Source: Pelodera strongyloides
Taxonomy: Eukaryota > Nematoda > Chromadorea > Rhabditida > Rhabditidae
NCBI GenBank assembly: GCA_036852015.1
Contig: JAANDG010000656.1
Coordinates: forward strand, 1-64,000
Direction: 5' to 3'
DNA length: 64,000 nt
Numbering within the stretch: the first letter of the stretch is position 1; the number at the start of each line of letters is the position of its first letter. Below, piece after piece: positions 49,401 to 62,800 of this stretch. A program made the translations under genes and the position numbers. The notes beneath the pieces were generated by a model. The model ran no database searches. It worked only from the letters and a program-made list of their open reading frames with translations, and was not told the origin of the DNA.

Positions 49401-49543
49401 GACGCCGTGTTCACCAACACACAGGGAGCCCTCGTTAGGCTCACGAGCGCTCTGAATCTCTTCTGCTCTCGTACTCTCTACGCACTCTTTAGCTCATTGG
49501 GGAGGCCAGTGAGGGTTCCCTGCGCGTTGGTGAATGCGGCCTC
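49401..49543 (+). mobile_element. MITE, CGTATTCACCAACA family, full copy
   Basis: GCCGTGTTCACCAACACACAGG ... GCGCGTTGGTGAATGCGGC with the same core as 44716-44858. It ends 73 bases upstream of the TRPM start codon. Confidence 0.85.
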
Positions 49544-49610
49544 AGAATCTTACCTTAGAAGGGTAACGTTTTGATATATTGTATCGTGAACAATCATAGA
49601 TGTTTATTTT

Positions 49611-49616
49611 ATTCAG
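49611..49616 (+). promoter_or_regulatory. Splice acceptor immediately before the TRPM ATG
   Basis: TTTATTCAG ends one base before ATG 49617. It is either a spliced-leader trans-splice site with no 5' UTR of its own or the acceptor of an intron from an unseen upstream exon. Confidence 0.45.
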
Positions 49617-52600
49617 ATGACTGAGGAGGGCTGTTGTTGTCCTGACGATACAATACCAACAGAAGATGACGATGAAGACTACGGTAATTGAAATGAGTTT
49701 CTAGAAGAGTAGAGAAACCGTAGAGTGATACAATGATACAATATCACGGGTAAACATTTCTCTAGAGACAAAACTTTTGGAACGCATTTTTCGGGAAGGA
49801 GAGTGAGTGGTGAATGCAAATTTTGTGACATAATCTCGCTTTCTAGGCAAATTTTGTCCGAGAGTCAGTTTTCTCCAGGGGAAAACGGAGTGGTGAATAC
49901 GGCCTCAGGACGTAGAAAGAGAGAGAGAGAGAGAGATTGGGAGAGTGATAACATATTGTGAAAAAACGCTTAGAAAACACGTTACAAATCTATAGTGACG
50001 GTGGCAGTACATATAAGTAGAGTGAATATAGTTTTACCTGGAAAGTTTGCATGCAATCAAATGTACTGAGGGACCTAAACTATTATTTTCCTTTTTTTTC
50101 TAACCGTTTTATAAATTACGTACAATTATCCGCACAGGACACTGGATGCACGGGATGCAATCGCAGTGCTATGGCAGTCCGGAAGGTCCGGGTAGCCCTG
50201 GCGACATTTACTGGCCCGGTGAAGGGGCGGGTGGTAATGTAACGCCCGCAGGCCACCCAAGTATCAACGTAGGTGCACATTGTTGCTTATTTTATGGAGG
50301 AGCTAGGAGTAGAAGAAAGAGAGATGAAACTCATATTTGATTTGATGGTAATTTGCAAATGCAGACTGACATATTCACACAGAAAACATCTACACACAAC
50401 CCTTGGAGGAAGATTTTTTTGATTTCCCTCCCGTTTGCTAACAAACCCACTATTATTGCCATTTTTTGGAACCGGCAATGCCTGACCACCTTGAAGACTA
50501 CTTTAAACACGCCTTAGACCTTATAGGCGCCCCGGAATTCCGTGTGTCGTCAGGAATCTTTTATTTCAATCGGTTCGGTGACATCAACAGGTCCTTCCAG
50601 AAAGAATACTGCAAAATTGTTGGAAAATCCACAACTTTTCGCGAGAACTTTGGTAAGATTTTTGATTTGTTAACTTTTTTATTATTGTTTTCCTCTTGAA
50701 CGAAACAATAACTCTGGGGATGCTCCTATGTGTATATTTTGTGTATGTAAATGGTTGAGTTAAACATTTTAGAATATTTTCCATTGTTTGTAATTAAACA
50801 TTTTAGTCAGAAAAATTGGCCGGACCATGGATTGAGCACGCGTTTCAGAAGAGAGAATGCATCACTTTTATACCACTGAAGGATAACCCCGATAGGTAGG
50901 CTCAAGTTTACACAAGATGTTACCTTGACTAAACTTATAGGTCTTCATGGTGTCTTAGATTCAAATAGAAATGTAGGATAAAGAGCTAGAGAGAGAGAGC
51001 TAGAGAGAGAGAGCTAGAGAGAGAGAGCTAGAGAGAGAGAGCTAGAGAGAGAGAGGGAGAAAGAGAAAGAGAAAGACAGCGAGGCGAGAATTAGGAAGAC
51101 AGAGAGAAAGGGTCAGCAGTCGAGGATCGAACTTCGGTTGCACTGCACTGGTGAGAGACCCATAATCAAACCACTTGTACACCTATAACTATAAACTCCT
51201 CAAACTTCCAGATGCGGTTGTGGTCGCGTCATGTCCGCCCATTCTGCGTCTGCACTCTCTCCCTCCTACCATAGTCCATCGTCATCTTCTGATGACAACG
51301 CAATCTGGAGCATTGCACATCATACACACGCATCGTGCACCGATGCTTTCGGAACGATTGTATTCCAGGTATGATTCGTGTAACAACGGGAAACTCCGCG
51401 CCATCACCGCGCGCAAAAACTGGGTGCGCCACGGGGGCGCGGCGCACCACCTCTAGGGTGCGCGGGGCTCCATGGGTGCGCTGACACCGCGGAGTTTCAC
51501 CAGTGCATTGTATGCTCCTGAATCCTGAATGCCATAACACGTTCCACTCAGAAAATTGGCGTAAAGTAAGCTTCGACATCCAACCAACACATAATTAGAC
51601 GTATAGAGATTTATAAGAATTGCGAAACAACTAACATTTTCAACTGGAATGTGTGTTTTTACTTATCAACAAGGAATCATACGCTAACAACAAGAAGGCA
51701 TACTAATCAATATCTGCCATGTTACAGGGCGGTGCACATCCACACAAGGCTCCTTTCGTGCGACTAGCCTTCGACAGCGACCCACACGATATTATTTATT
51801 TACTGGAGAAGGTCAGCTTTGTCTCTAATCACTCTAATGACTTGCCAGGATTTAGGTTGAAGACTTAGGCTTGAGGCTTCGCGTTAGGGCAGATTATAAA
51901 CTGCACTTATTATAGTTTGTGAGTTTCTGAATTCAGGTCTGGAACCTTCCACCACCTCGGCTCGTCGTCACAGTACACGGTGGAATGAGCAACTTTGAGT
52001 GAGTTATTTGAAGAGATCAGGCTATCAGATCACCTAAGAATATAATTTATTGAACATAAACACATTAAAGGTTGTCCGTAAGACGATATTGCTCGGCCCT
52101 CCATCCATGCGTGTATTATATAGAGAGAACTTATTATTAGAAAAATGTAAAGCCTGAATCCATACACCGATCGCTCGGATAAGCGGGAAATTGGCCCAGT
52201 TCATTCTTATCACCGCGCTTTATCCTGTTGAAGACCGAACGTAATGCTTCGTGCATACGATCACTGATGTAAATTGTTTCAGACTGCAAGAAAAGTTGGG
52301 TCGACAGTTTCGGGAGGGCCTTCTGAAGGCAGCTCAGACTACGGGCGCCTGGATCATAACTCATGGTGTGGATAGTGGAGTGGTTCGACAAGTTGCGCAG
52401 GCCATTGACGAAGCGGGAATTTCTGCCAGGTTGGAATCTATTCCTCCCTCTCTCTTACTCTCTCTCTCTCTCTGCTCCCTTACACGTTTCTCTTCTCTCT
52501 CCTCCCTCTCCTCCCTCTCCTCTCTATTCTGTTTCTCTCACCTCTATGTCTCTTTCTTTTCTATCGTTCTCTCTCTCTCTTCTTTGTTTGTCCCCCATCT

Positions 52601-53770
52601 TCTCCTGTTTCCCCGCCCCCTCTCTCTCTCTCTCTCGATCCCCCCCCCATTTTTCTCTGGCTTTCTGCTCACTTAGGAGGCAAATATTACGTATCCAAAG
52701 TGTTTTAATTAAGAATTCCAGGATGCGTTCCCGGGTAGTGATAATCGGCATTGCTCCATGGGGAGCGCTGAAACGACGTGAACGTCTCGTCGGCAAGGAA
52801 CACTTTGTACAATACGATCAAAACACATTTCACTCGAAGTAAGTGATGGAACTCACAATTATGGAAATATAAAAGCAGTCAACTTTTTAATCCACGGTGT
52901 TGAAACGACTGCTGGAAAACTGCGTTACCACGTATTGTCTGCAAACGTGTTCCATTCCATTAGGTGCCGGATTCACAGAATACAACCAATTTAGTTGTTT
53001 GCAAAAGACTTGTCACACCGCTTTAAGGTTTGTTTTGCGGTTTTGCGGTAACACGAATAATTAAAAAATTTCAGAAATGCCTTCTCTGTCCTCAACGACC
53101 GTCACTCGTACTTCCTTCTTGTAGACAATGGCACTGTGGGCAGGCACGGGGCCGATCTGAAACTTCGCAGGACACTGGAAGCCCACATCGCTGAGTTGAC
53201 GCTAGCTCACGGCAATAGAAAGTGAGATATTTTGAGACCAAAAATAACCTCGTTTTTTTATTGAACAGTATGCTACGTAATCCACGATGATGGTAGTGGT
53301 AGTAGTTTGTTTTCGATACAATTCGATTCCCAAAATGTGAAACTTTGGCCAGTGCGCGGTCTACAAAAATTGGTGGGTCCAGGTGTGGTGGCTAGTGTGA
53401 GCGGCGCACCGGCCAAGTTTCTTTCCTCAATGCCAGAATGACATTGTTTTTTATCACCTCTTTGCAGGATGCCAATTGTGTGCGCGGTGCTCGAAGGAGG
53501 AACGAGTACGATCTCCGCCGTACACCAGTACTTGACAACGTAAGTTTCCTAGCCTGCTATGGGTTGTTAAGTAGTCTCATTAATTAACTAATTAGTTATA
53601 GAGCAATTGATTATTTGATTAATATTATTGATTGAAACTTCACTTATTGATCAGTGAACTTAGATATCCACCCGTTCCCGTTATCATTTGTGATGGAAGT
53701 GGGAGGGCATCGGATTTGATATCATTTGCGAAGCGAAGATGTCAGGATGATGGGTTTGTGCTTCTGATTC

Positions 53771-53827
<57 letters not shown>

Positions 53828-56800
53828 GAGGGGGGATTAATAGAGGTCAAAGAGGTCTTCAGAAAGAGACTGATAGAGAGATTAGTTGCGAAAATATAGA
53901 GAGAGGGGGAGGTAGAGTGCGGAAGAAAGATAGAGAGAGAAAGAGAAGGAGAGGTACAATATAAAGAGATTGTATACAGATAGCTGCTTTAGAGGTTTCT
54001 CCGACGAGGTCCGCTCCCAGTTGATCTCCCTCATCTCTTCTTTGTTCCCCGTGAGCGGATTCACTCCAGAACAACTTCTGAATATGATCATTGAGTGTGC
54101 TCGACAAAAGGACTTGGTATGAAGTTTTATGATGAAGTCATATAATGGCAGTGGCAGAAATGAGCGCTGTAGTTGTGTTTGGACAATGTAAATTACTATT
54201 TTCTTGTCCCTCCAACTTAACCTTGCCATCATTTTTTTTATAATCCTTGTTAAACCCAGATTTGTGTATTTTTGTGTTAATTATGCCCAAGTTCTCTTAT
54301 TCAGCTAACAGTCTTCCGTTACGGTGAAGAGAAGACTGCTGACGTCGATCACGCTATTCTATCAGCAATTCTGAATAAGCAGAATTTGTCATTACCTGAT
54401 CAGGTTATCATTTAAAATATACTATGATATAAGTTGTTCACCGGTATCTTCGGCTTGTATATAACGGAACGAAGAAAAAATTAGCACACCGTCTTCTGAT
54501 GTGTTGAATGGGAAGGAAGGATTGTTTTGAATTACAAAGAGCTGACAACTTAGTGTAGTCAATTTATACTTAGCCTTAGTTTCGCTCATGTTTTAATTGG
54601 TGGTAAATTTGTCTATAAACGCTCTTTTCAGTTGTGCCTAACGTTAGCCTGGAACCGCGTCGACGTGGCGCGCGCGTGTCTGTTCGCCGCTGGACGTTCG
54701 TGGCCAACGCACACCCTCCATGGTGCAATGATGGACGCATTGCGCTTGAATAGGGTATACATTTATACTGTCGTTCCTAAACTACAAATTACATGATGTC
54801 GCACACACACACAATAAGTTTCACTCATTCTTCTTCTTGGCACAGCTAAATCATGAGCCACATGTATAAAACGATCACATATGGCGGCAATTTTGGTGTG
54901 ACACAGAATCAGACGTATAGTTACTGACTGTCCTGAAATTACTAACAATCATAACTTTCACAGGTTGAATTCGTCGAATGCCTGCTGGAGAATGGAGTTT
55001 CTATGAAGAACTTCCTGACTGTCAGCAGGCTGGAACAACTTTATAACTTGGTTCGTCTTCTTTGTTTACTGGTTGTGCCAAAAGATGTCAATGTCAATAA
55101 ATTTGTCAATGTCAATAAAAATGGTGCCAAATAAGAACACATATTTTATTGCTTTAGAAAGAACTATAGTTTTCAAAGCATCGTAATTCTTGTGATAATA
55201 GACATAAAATCAGGCCCTGCTCCCAGCCTGCTTTTCACATAAAGTGTTTGTGAAAGTGTGCTGCATTGTCGTGTATTGCGTGAAAATGCCTGTATAGAAT
55301 AGAACAGAATTTACTACAACTTGCATACAATACATGTAAATACAGTGTGCACGAACAGCGGGAACCTCCCTGAGTGGGAGAATTTGGCTCTACGTGTCTC
55401 CGATCCATGTGATCCCTCTCTTTCTCTCACCTCCCACTGGGAGGCTGGGAGCTTCCCGGCGCGTTCGAGCATTCGGCCACAGTTGTACTGAAGGTCGCGC
55501 TTTCAGGACCAAGATTCAGTGCATTCTGTGAGGACTTTGGACCCAGAAGACACACACGACAAGGCCCGATATTTGAGTCTGGTGGAAATCGGTATTTTTT
55601 ATGAGTGCATAATTATCTAGGTAACTACAAGCTCAGCTTCATCTCGCTCTATCTGTCTTGCTCCCTCTTTTCATTCTCTCTCTCTCTCTCTCTCCATCGC
55701 CGTCTTTCTCTCCCTCTCCCTACTCTTTGTGCTAAAGAGAAACGAACTACTTTGGGATGAAGTATAGTTCTAAAAAGCAAGTCCTTATCTATCCATTTAG
55801 GTTTAATCTTTGAAAAGCTGATGGGCAACGCGTACAAAAGTACGTACACTTCGCGAAAGTTTCGTAGCAAATACGACCGTTACAGTAGCATTCTGCACTC
55901 CAGGATGCACTCTATACAGAAGAAATTTGCGAGGAAAGCGGTAGGTCTTATATCTTACCTTACGGTTAGTCAAAGGCTTACCTTACAAGTAGAATCGAAA
56001 GTTTGTGCCTGCTTTCGTACTTCCAACTTTGTTATGCTCTCTGTTTTGCGCTGAATTTCACGTTTTATTGGAAACTAATCTCGCAAAAAAGAGCATTTGA
56101 CGTGCTGCTCCAGTGCCAGAAACGGAAACGTTTACACAAATAACTTATTATTTCAGAAGAAATCAAAGTGCATGGACGATTCCGTCATTTCTGAGAGTAA
56201 GTATGAAGTGCTCATTTTTTAAATCACTTCTGATATATTGGTCGTAGGAACCTATTCTGCGCAGAAGCTGAAATATAGCGTTTTGTGAAGAAAAAAAAAC
56301 TAATTTCATAGTGGAAGAATGTCAATTCCCGCATCCCTTCAACGATCTCCTCTGTTGGGCGATTCTGACGCGGCGACCCGAAATGGCCCGCTCAATGTGG
56401 GCACACGGAGAGGATTCACTGGCCAAGAGTCTCACCGCGATCAGGTTACTAGTTATTGTCAAGTGGTTGAATAGATCATGATTACATGCGTGTTTTTCTA
56501 ATCAGGACTATCACAATGACCTTACTAGACGGGAAAAGAAGGCCAATGGCGAGCTCTGAACGAACTCTCTAGCTGGTACAAACCCATTTTTTTTATTTTA
56601 TTTTTCTTGTTTCAGATTGTACAAATCGATTGCCCGTGTCGCTGAGGAAGAGTACCTAGAGCTCGAAGTCGCTGGAAAATTACGAGAGCACGCGGAGTAC
56701 GTTTTACTTTGAGGGATTGAGTTGCTTCCATACAGTACGACATAATATTGTAGACATGAGGAGTGTCTCTCTCTCTCTTTCTCTCTTTCTCTCTCTCTCT

Positions 56801-59800
56801 AGCTGTTATGAATTTGTGTCACCCTGTCGGTTTCCAGCACCAAGTAGTCGTCATAGGTGCTGTGCGGATGTGAATTCCCACATTTTCAGAGAATTCCGCG
56901 AGGAAAGTCTTCTACTTCTTGACCATTGCTACCGTACCGATGCCGAGCTAACTCTACAACTTCTTACCGCTGAAATGGAACAATGGGGACATCATACTGT
57001 ACTTTCGCTGGCGGTACTGGCCAATAACAAGTCGTTCCTGGCACATCAGTGGTGAGTATAAAATCAGTACGACTACATAGTTCTTGACGAATTTTGAAAT
57101 TACTTGTATTTATATGCTAATGTTGACAAGAGTACGGTATTCTTTTATTTTCAGTCTCATTGTAGTGGTTGACCTTGCTGAAAAGTTTTCTGGCCAAAAG
57201 CGTGAAAATAAAATTTCGTTCACTAGCACGCTTCTAATTTTAGCTGTCAACTCCTGCTCGCCGAACTCTGGCATGGGAACTTGCGTTTGCGGAGGTATTC
57301 TTGTTGCTGGAGATTTGAATTTTTCACTTATTAAGAACATCGAAGATAATTTTGCTGCTTCGATGCTGCATTGATTACCATTTCCAATATGAACCTTCCA
57401 AGTTTTGTAGTCTGTAGTTTGCGTTTTTCTGTTTTATGTGCATGTAGTTTATACTTTGCAGCCGTTCAAGTCTTCGTGTTATGGCTGGTCTAATCTTTCC
57501 GCCCGCCGCTCTTACCCTCGCCTACAGAGATACCAAGAATCCCCAGGGTAGTGACGGGAAGCGGCAAAGTATCCACGAGGACGCGGAGCACTGGCCGGAA
57601 GTGAGTTCTGTTTTAAAGCTCTCATGTAACCGGTAAACAACATTACGGTAAGCAAGAATTTGGACGATTTTTGTGTGGCTGGGCGTGCTTGCCTGCGCGG
57701 GACAGGTGGCGTGCAGCGTGCATCCCCCTGGCGTCTTCGAACTACTGGCTCTTAGAGACGGGAAGAGTCACTACAGTATCATCCAATCCAAGACGCGGAA
57801 AATCGATAATAATCATAATGACACTATTTAGCGTGCAAGGCTATGATGTGCATTATCGATTTTTTCTATTCTTCGGCTAGATACTTTAGCAGGCTTAACT
57901 GTTTTGGAAATATCAGAAGTATCCAAGCTCTGCCCTGAATTATCTTTATCCGTCCGGTGTCCAGCTGAGTAAATCGACTCGGGCATGCATGCGATGCTGG
58001 GTTTATTGCAGACCAAAGCACAATGATGCTGATATGCTTGCGCTGAAACGTATCTGTTTTCAGGACTTCTCGCCGTACAATGATAGAGATCCACGGGGTC
58101 TCAGTCATACCATAACTAATGTAAGTTACCATATTTTCATCATGCATTCGTTATCCTTGCACGCCTAATCTATATCGACCAATAAAGATCATTATTATTC
58201 ATACATTTTCACTTTCGCATGTCGTTATTATTATCATTAATCTTACAATTTATGTCAACTAACTAAAGAAAAGGAAGGTTTGTCGAGACCTTGGTAACTT
58301 TGTATGTAGAGGAATGCTTTATAGGGTGATGGTGTGACTGAGGGAGGAGAATTATTTAATAGTTGTAATAGACAGGCAGACTGCCTCATTGATAGGGACA
58401 CATGCGTTATCAACAAATGGTTATATGTTTAGGTCTTCAAGCGGTCCTTCACGGCGGCCAAGTCTTCGGTTTACGGTGGAAAGTATTCGACAGACGAGCA
58501 TGAAGCACTGGCTGGAGGAAATTGGGTTCCGACCAAGAAGGTTTGACCTAAACTGTCAGGTAATAAGTAACATGAGGCTCTATATACCTTGCTTTCATTC
58601 ACAGTGACGTAGTAGGTCTCAAAATATTAGAATAACACAGAACAAAAGCTCAGACGGCCAAATCACTTTGCTAGATACCATTGAGGCGGATCATATTCGC
58701 AGCTTCAGGTCACCTTCGTCAGACCGGTCAGCCGCAAAGCGAGTGTCTACCAATCATGTGAAAGTTTCAAGAAGGTCAGCTCAATATCTACAACTAGAAC
58801 AAAAACATCTTTTGAGGTCGTTTAATATTCTGTGTTGTTGATCGAAAATCCCTGGTTTCAGACAGATGCCGATATTTCTTGGCTGCAAAAGTTCCGTTTC
58901 TTTTATGCGGCGCCGATCACGAAGGTAATCTATATATATGTTCAGTTCTCAAAATATATCTACCTATGTATATTAAGCTTTAGATATTTCATTTTTTTTT
59001 TTGCTGAACGACACAGATTGGAACACAAATTGAATATAATATATGGAAATGCCGTTGTCCAACCGACAATGTAAAACCACCCGACACGCCACTTTGATGT
59101 AGTTTTTCCAGTGAAACCTTTGTATTTGCAGTTCTGGGCCTGGGCGCTGTCCTTTCACTTTTTCCTGATCACATTCAGCTACACACTTTTGATTGAAACA
59201 CCGCTCAAACCAACCTATATTGAGTGCGGACTAGCTGTTTATATGCTTGGATTCGCTATGGAACACTTTAGAAAGGTGGGAAACATTGCCCATATATTAG
59301 TGTAAGTTACTCTCGGCAAACCTTGACTTAAATTTGGTACAGTATGCTCGGCAGCGGTGGGTAGATTTACCCAGGAGGCGTTTTGAGGAGCCTACCCTTT
59401 TGCGTCGAGCTTGCATCTAATGTATAACTGCTCTGGCAGATAACGTATAGGAGAATACCTCTATTTGTAGGTGCCGCGTTTCTCTGCAATAATGTCTTAA
59501 CACTAAGACGAATGGCGAACTGCAGTCATTAATTAATTAGTATTGATTAATAAAATAATTAAAACTCTATTTCAGTTGATTGTGCTCAGCTCCTTGACCT
59601 GGCGGGAACGGTGTCGCGTCTTCTTTGGGAGGTATTGGAATGTGTTCACCGCAATCGCCATTATTACCTTCTTCATTGGTAAGAGTTTGATTTCATAGAA
59701 AACACGGAGAAACCCCGCGCATGCGCCACGATTTTCGCCGCGAATGTGGGCCCTCCGCGAAAGTCTGGCGAACACAAAAAATGTGGCGCTGCGATGGCGC

Positions 59801-62800
59801 GAAGTTTCATGTTGAAGTACCTGCGGGTATTGTGCGTACCTGCTGAGAGAGAGGATTCGCTTTCTCAAATATCCTTTACCTAACTTTTTTACTATTAACT
59901 TTTTTAGGTTTCGCATTCCGCCTGAACCCACCAATGCGAGAAACGTATGGTCGAGTTATTCTATGTTTGAGCAACGTACTATGGCACATGAAGGTAAGGA
60001 AGGAGTGATCCAAAGTTTTAAAGCGGTATTGCGCGCGTTTTGTGAAGCACGAAGTGGAGTACACTTTGTGGACAAAGAACGGGATACAATTGTAGAATGT
60101 ACAGCTGCGCTTCAGAAACTACATAGTGTGCCGCTTTATTAATATTTAGTCCAAACTTTGCAAGTGTACAATCTGTGTCCGCTTTTGGGAGAACTACAGG
60201 TCTATCCCTTTAATTCTTATTTATAGGTGCTGGAGTATTTGTCGGTTCATCCGCTCCTTGGACCATATATAAACATGGCGGCGAAAATGGTGAGTGGCCC
60301 TTTTATGGTTAGATTTTTATACGTGTACCTGGTATGAGCTGGCGGGGCACATATACACATAAATACTCATAAAATGCGAAATTACACATAAAACATGGGA
60401 AGAAAAATCAGTACAGTTTTCAAAAACCTTCTCCCATGCCGCTTTCATAAAGTTGTTCAGTTTAAATATAGTTTATCATGCAGGTTGTGGCGATGTCCTA
60501 CATAATCGTCCTGCTCCTCGTCACTCTCATGGCATTCGGTGTCTCTCGGCAGGCAATCACCTTTCCACGGAAACAGTGGGACTGGATATTGGTTGGTTAA
60601 TACTTTATTATGTTTACTCTTCGTGGTTTCTCTCTCTCCACTCCCTCGCTCTCTCTCTGTCTTCTCTCTATCCTCTTTCTCTCTCTTTATTCTCTCCCTA
60701 TCTCTATCTATCTGTCTTAGTGTCGCCTTTACCACCTCAAATACTCTTTTGTACAAGAGGTTCAATACGTAAGCAATACTTATGCCGCTTTCGGCAGAAA
60801 ATTTCCAGCAGTGAGACCATAAGTTCATGCGTATACTCTTGTACTTATTGTTAGAGGGCATCAAGCTCTGGGTGCCATTTGGTTAGCTGGTAACCATAAG
60901 TATAAGACTAATTGAAGTCTCAACGTTACGTAAGTTGCGGTAAGCTACGTTGCCTGCGTTATAAAGTTATAACCCACCGATAAATACCGAACCCACTTCC
61001 AGGTAAGGAATATCTTCTTCAAACCCTACTTCATGTTGTACGGAGAAGTGTACGCCGGAGAGATCGACACTTGCGGAGATGAAGGTAATGCTATCATGTG
61101 TATTTTAGATTAAAGCGATTTGGTAGTGGTTGAAAGTTGAAAGGATTCTACGGCTACAGTTCCACCGAGTATGGACAATTACCCTACCGTATACAACACA
61201 ATTTGAGGCAGATCCTACCTACGCAAATAAGAAAGTAAACTAATTTAGGTTACAATTGTATCCCGGGATGGTGGATTCCTCCAGTGCTTATGGTCATTTT
61301 CCTCCTCGTCGCCAACATCCTGCTAATCAATATGCTAATCGCAATTTTCAAGTCAGTACAGCTAGAGCTTTTGCTATTATGTTGTCAAAAGCGGTAACGC
61401 AAACGACCTCGCTGAGTTGAGTTGAGCCCAGAACTTTCTCTATTGGAGCTGGTCCGGATAGTCTCATTGTATACCGTATTCCACTTTTTATATATGTAAA
61501 ACATTTTCGATGTTTTCCTTAAAAACCAGCTCAATAGCGTGCTTGATTAGCACTCCTATAAAAGGGCGAACAGGCCTGAGCTTTCCTCATAAAAATACCG
61601 TAGTTTTCACAGCGTTTATTCGGCGAAATACAGAAAAGTAGTAATTTTGTTTCCAATTTCAGTAGCATATACAATGCTGCCATCATACAATCCCGGGAAG
61701 TTTGGCTATTCGAGAGATATCAACAAGTATTAGAATACAATGATACTCCACTTCTACCACCTCCATTCACTATACTATCGTTGAGTGGAAGAGCGTTCCT
61801 GCATTGCATACACTGTTTTGTAAGTTGTTTTTCGTTTGTTTGATGATCATGGTTGCTCCAACACAGGAAGGTGTATCAGTCCGATACGTAACGTAGTCAG
61901 ACGTCCAGTGACCGTATGCACGAACGCGCGGGAAGTTCCCGCTGTTTGTGCATACGGCCACAGGGCTCCAGGGTATTGGGTTGTTTTGATATTTTTCAAA
62001 GATGACGGGCACCTTCGTGATAGCTCCAAACCACAGCGGTGTCCCCAGCCAGGCCAATGTGTCCCGTAGAGGACAGTAGAGCAGTTGAGGGTAGTTGGTC
62101 ATTCCTTTTACAAAGCAATTGATACATTAGTGAGGTCTATATGGGCGGGTGTCGTGCTCTTTGATATGATGAGATTATAAATATATTCAAAAACGTTTTT
62201 CAACTATGTTTCTCCTTCAGAGTAAGACGCCTCAGAAATCGTCACCGAGAAGGATGGGCATGCTCGATTTTTCGATGAGTGAGTTTACCACATGTGTGTG
62301 CTTGTCATACTGTTTATAATTGTTATTTTTACAATAGGGGGTCTTCTTTTCTAAGTAAGCTAATCCTACGAAACCATTAATTTGTTGAACTAAAGACTAG
62401 CAAGGATAAAAAATTAATGAAATAAGAAATCGTACAAGGAACAAAGGTGCAAAGCAATCAATAACCCAATAAATCAATAAGTTGTAGAATTGAACCTGGA
62501 CGAAGAGCCGCTGGCCGTGATCCACGACTTCGAGGAGGACTGCATGGACGAGCTGACGAGAGTGAAGAGAGCCAGACAGAAGAGAGACGAAGAGACGACA
62601 CTCAAGAACACGGCACAACAGTTAGTGACACTACCAAGTTATTATGTCTTTGCTACGCTGATGTCCTTGCCTTGCAACGTAAAACCTTTATGTATTCACC
62701 TGTGGTATTAATGCTATTTTACCAAAAAAAAAAACAATTTTTTGTCACAAGCAAGAAACTGTGCCAAATATTATGTACAAATTTCCCTCTATTTGTCCAC

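Larger units (their letters stand above)
46937..49616. other. Intergenic region between divergent membrane-protein and TRPM genes
   Basis: 2.7 kb shared upstream region. It contains a CT tract (47190-47275), a MITE (47943-48091), TTAGGC words (48650-48677) and a MITE (49401-49543). A TATA box or other promoter could not be assigned. Confidence 0.45.
49617..54116 (+). other. TRPM exons 1-13: N-terminal melastatin homology region
   Basis: Exons 49617-49683, 50138-50272, 50497-50652, 50811-50895, 51212-51368, 51728-51811, 51937-51998, 52283-52429, 52722-52838, 53075-53221, 53468-53539, 53655-53753, 53984-54116. Family landmarks: [116 protein letters not shown] and [20 protein letters not shown]. 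Exons 1-2 are poorly conserved, and exon 2 is rich in Gly and Pro. Confidence 0.93.

Noticed and set aside
52251..52842. 141- and 159-codon frames rich in Leu and Ser
   Set aside because: They are read-through from TRPM exon 8 into the CT-rich intron, or another frame of it.
57084..57374. 96-codon plus-strand frame
   Set aside because: Only 57244-57294 is coding, in another frame ([15 protein letters not shown]); the rest is TRPM intron.
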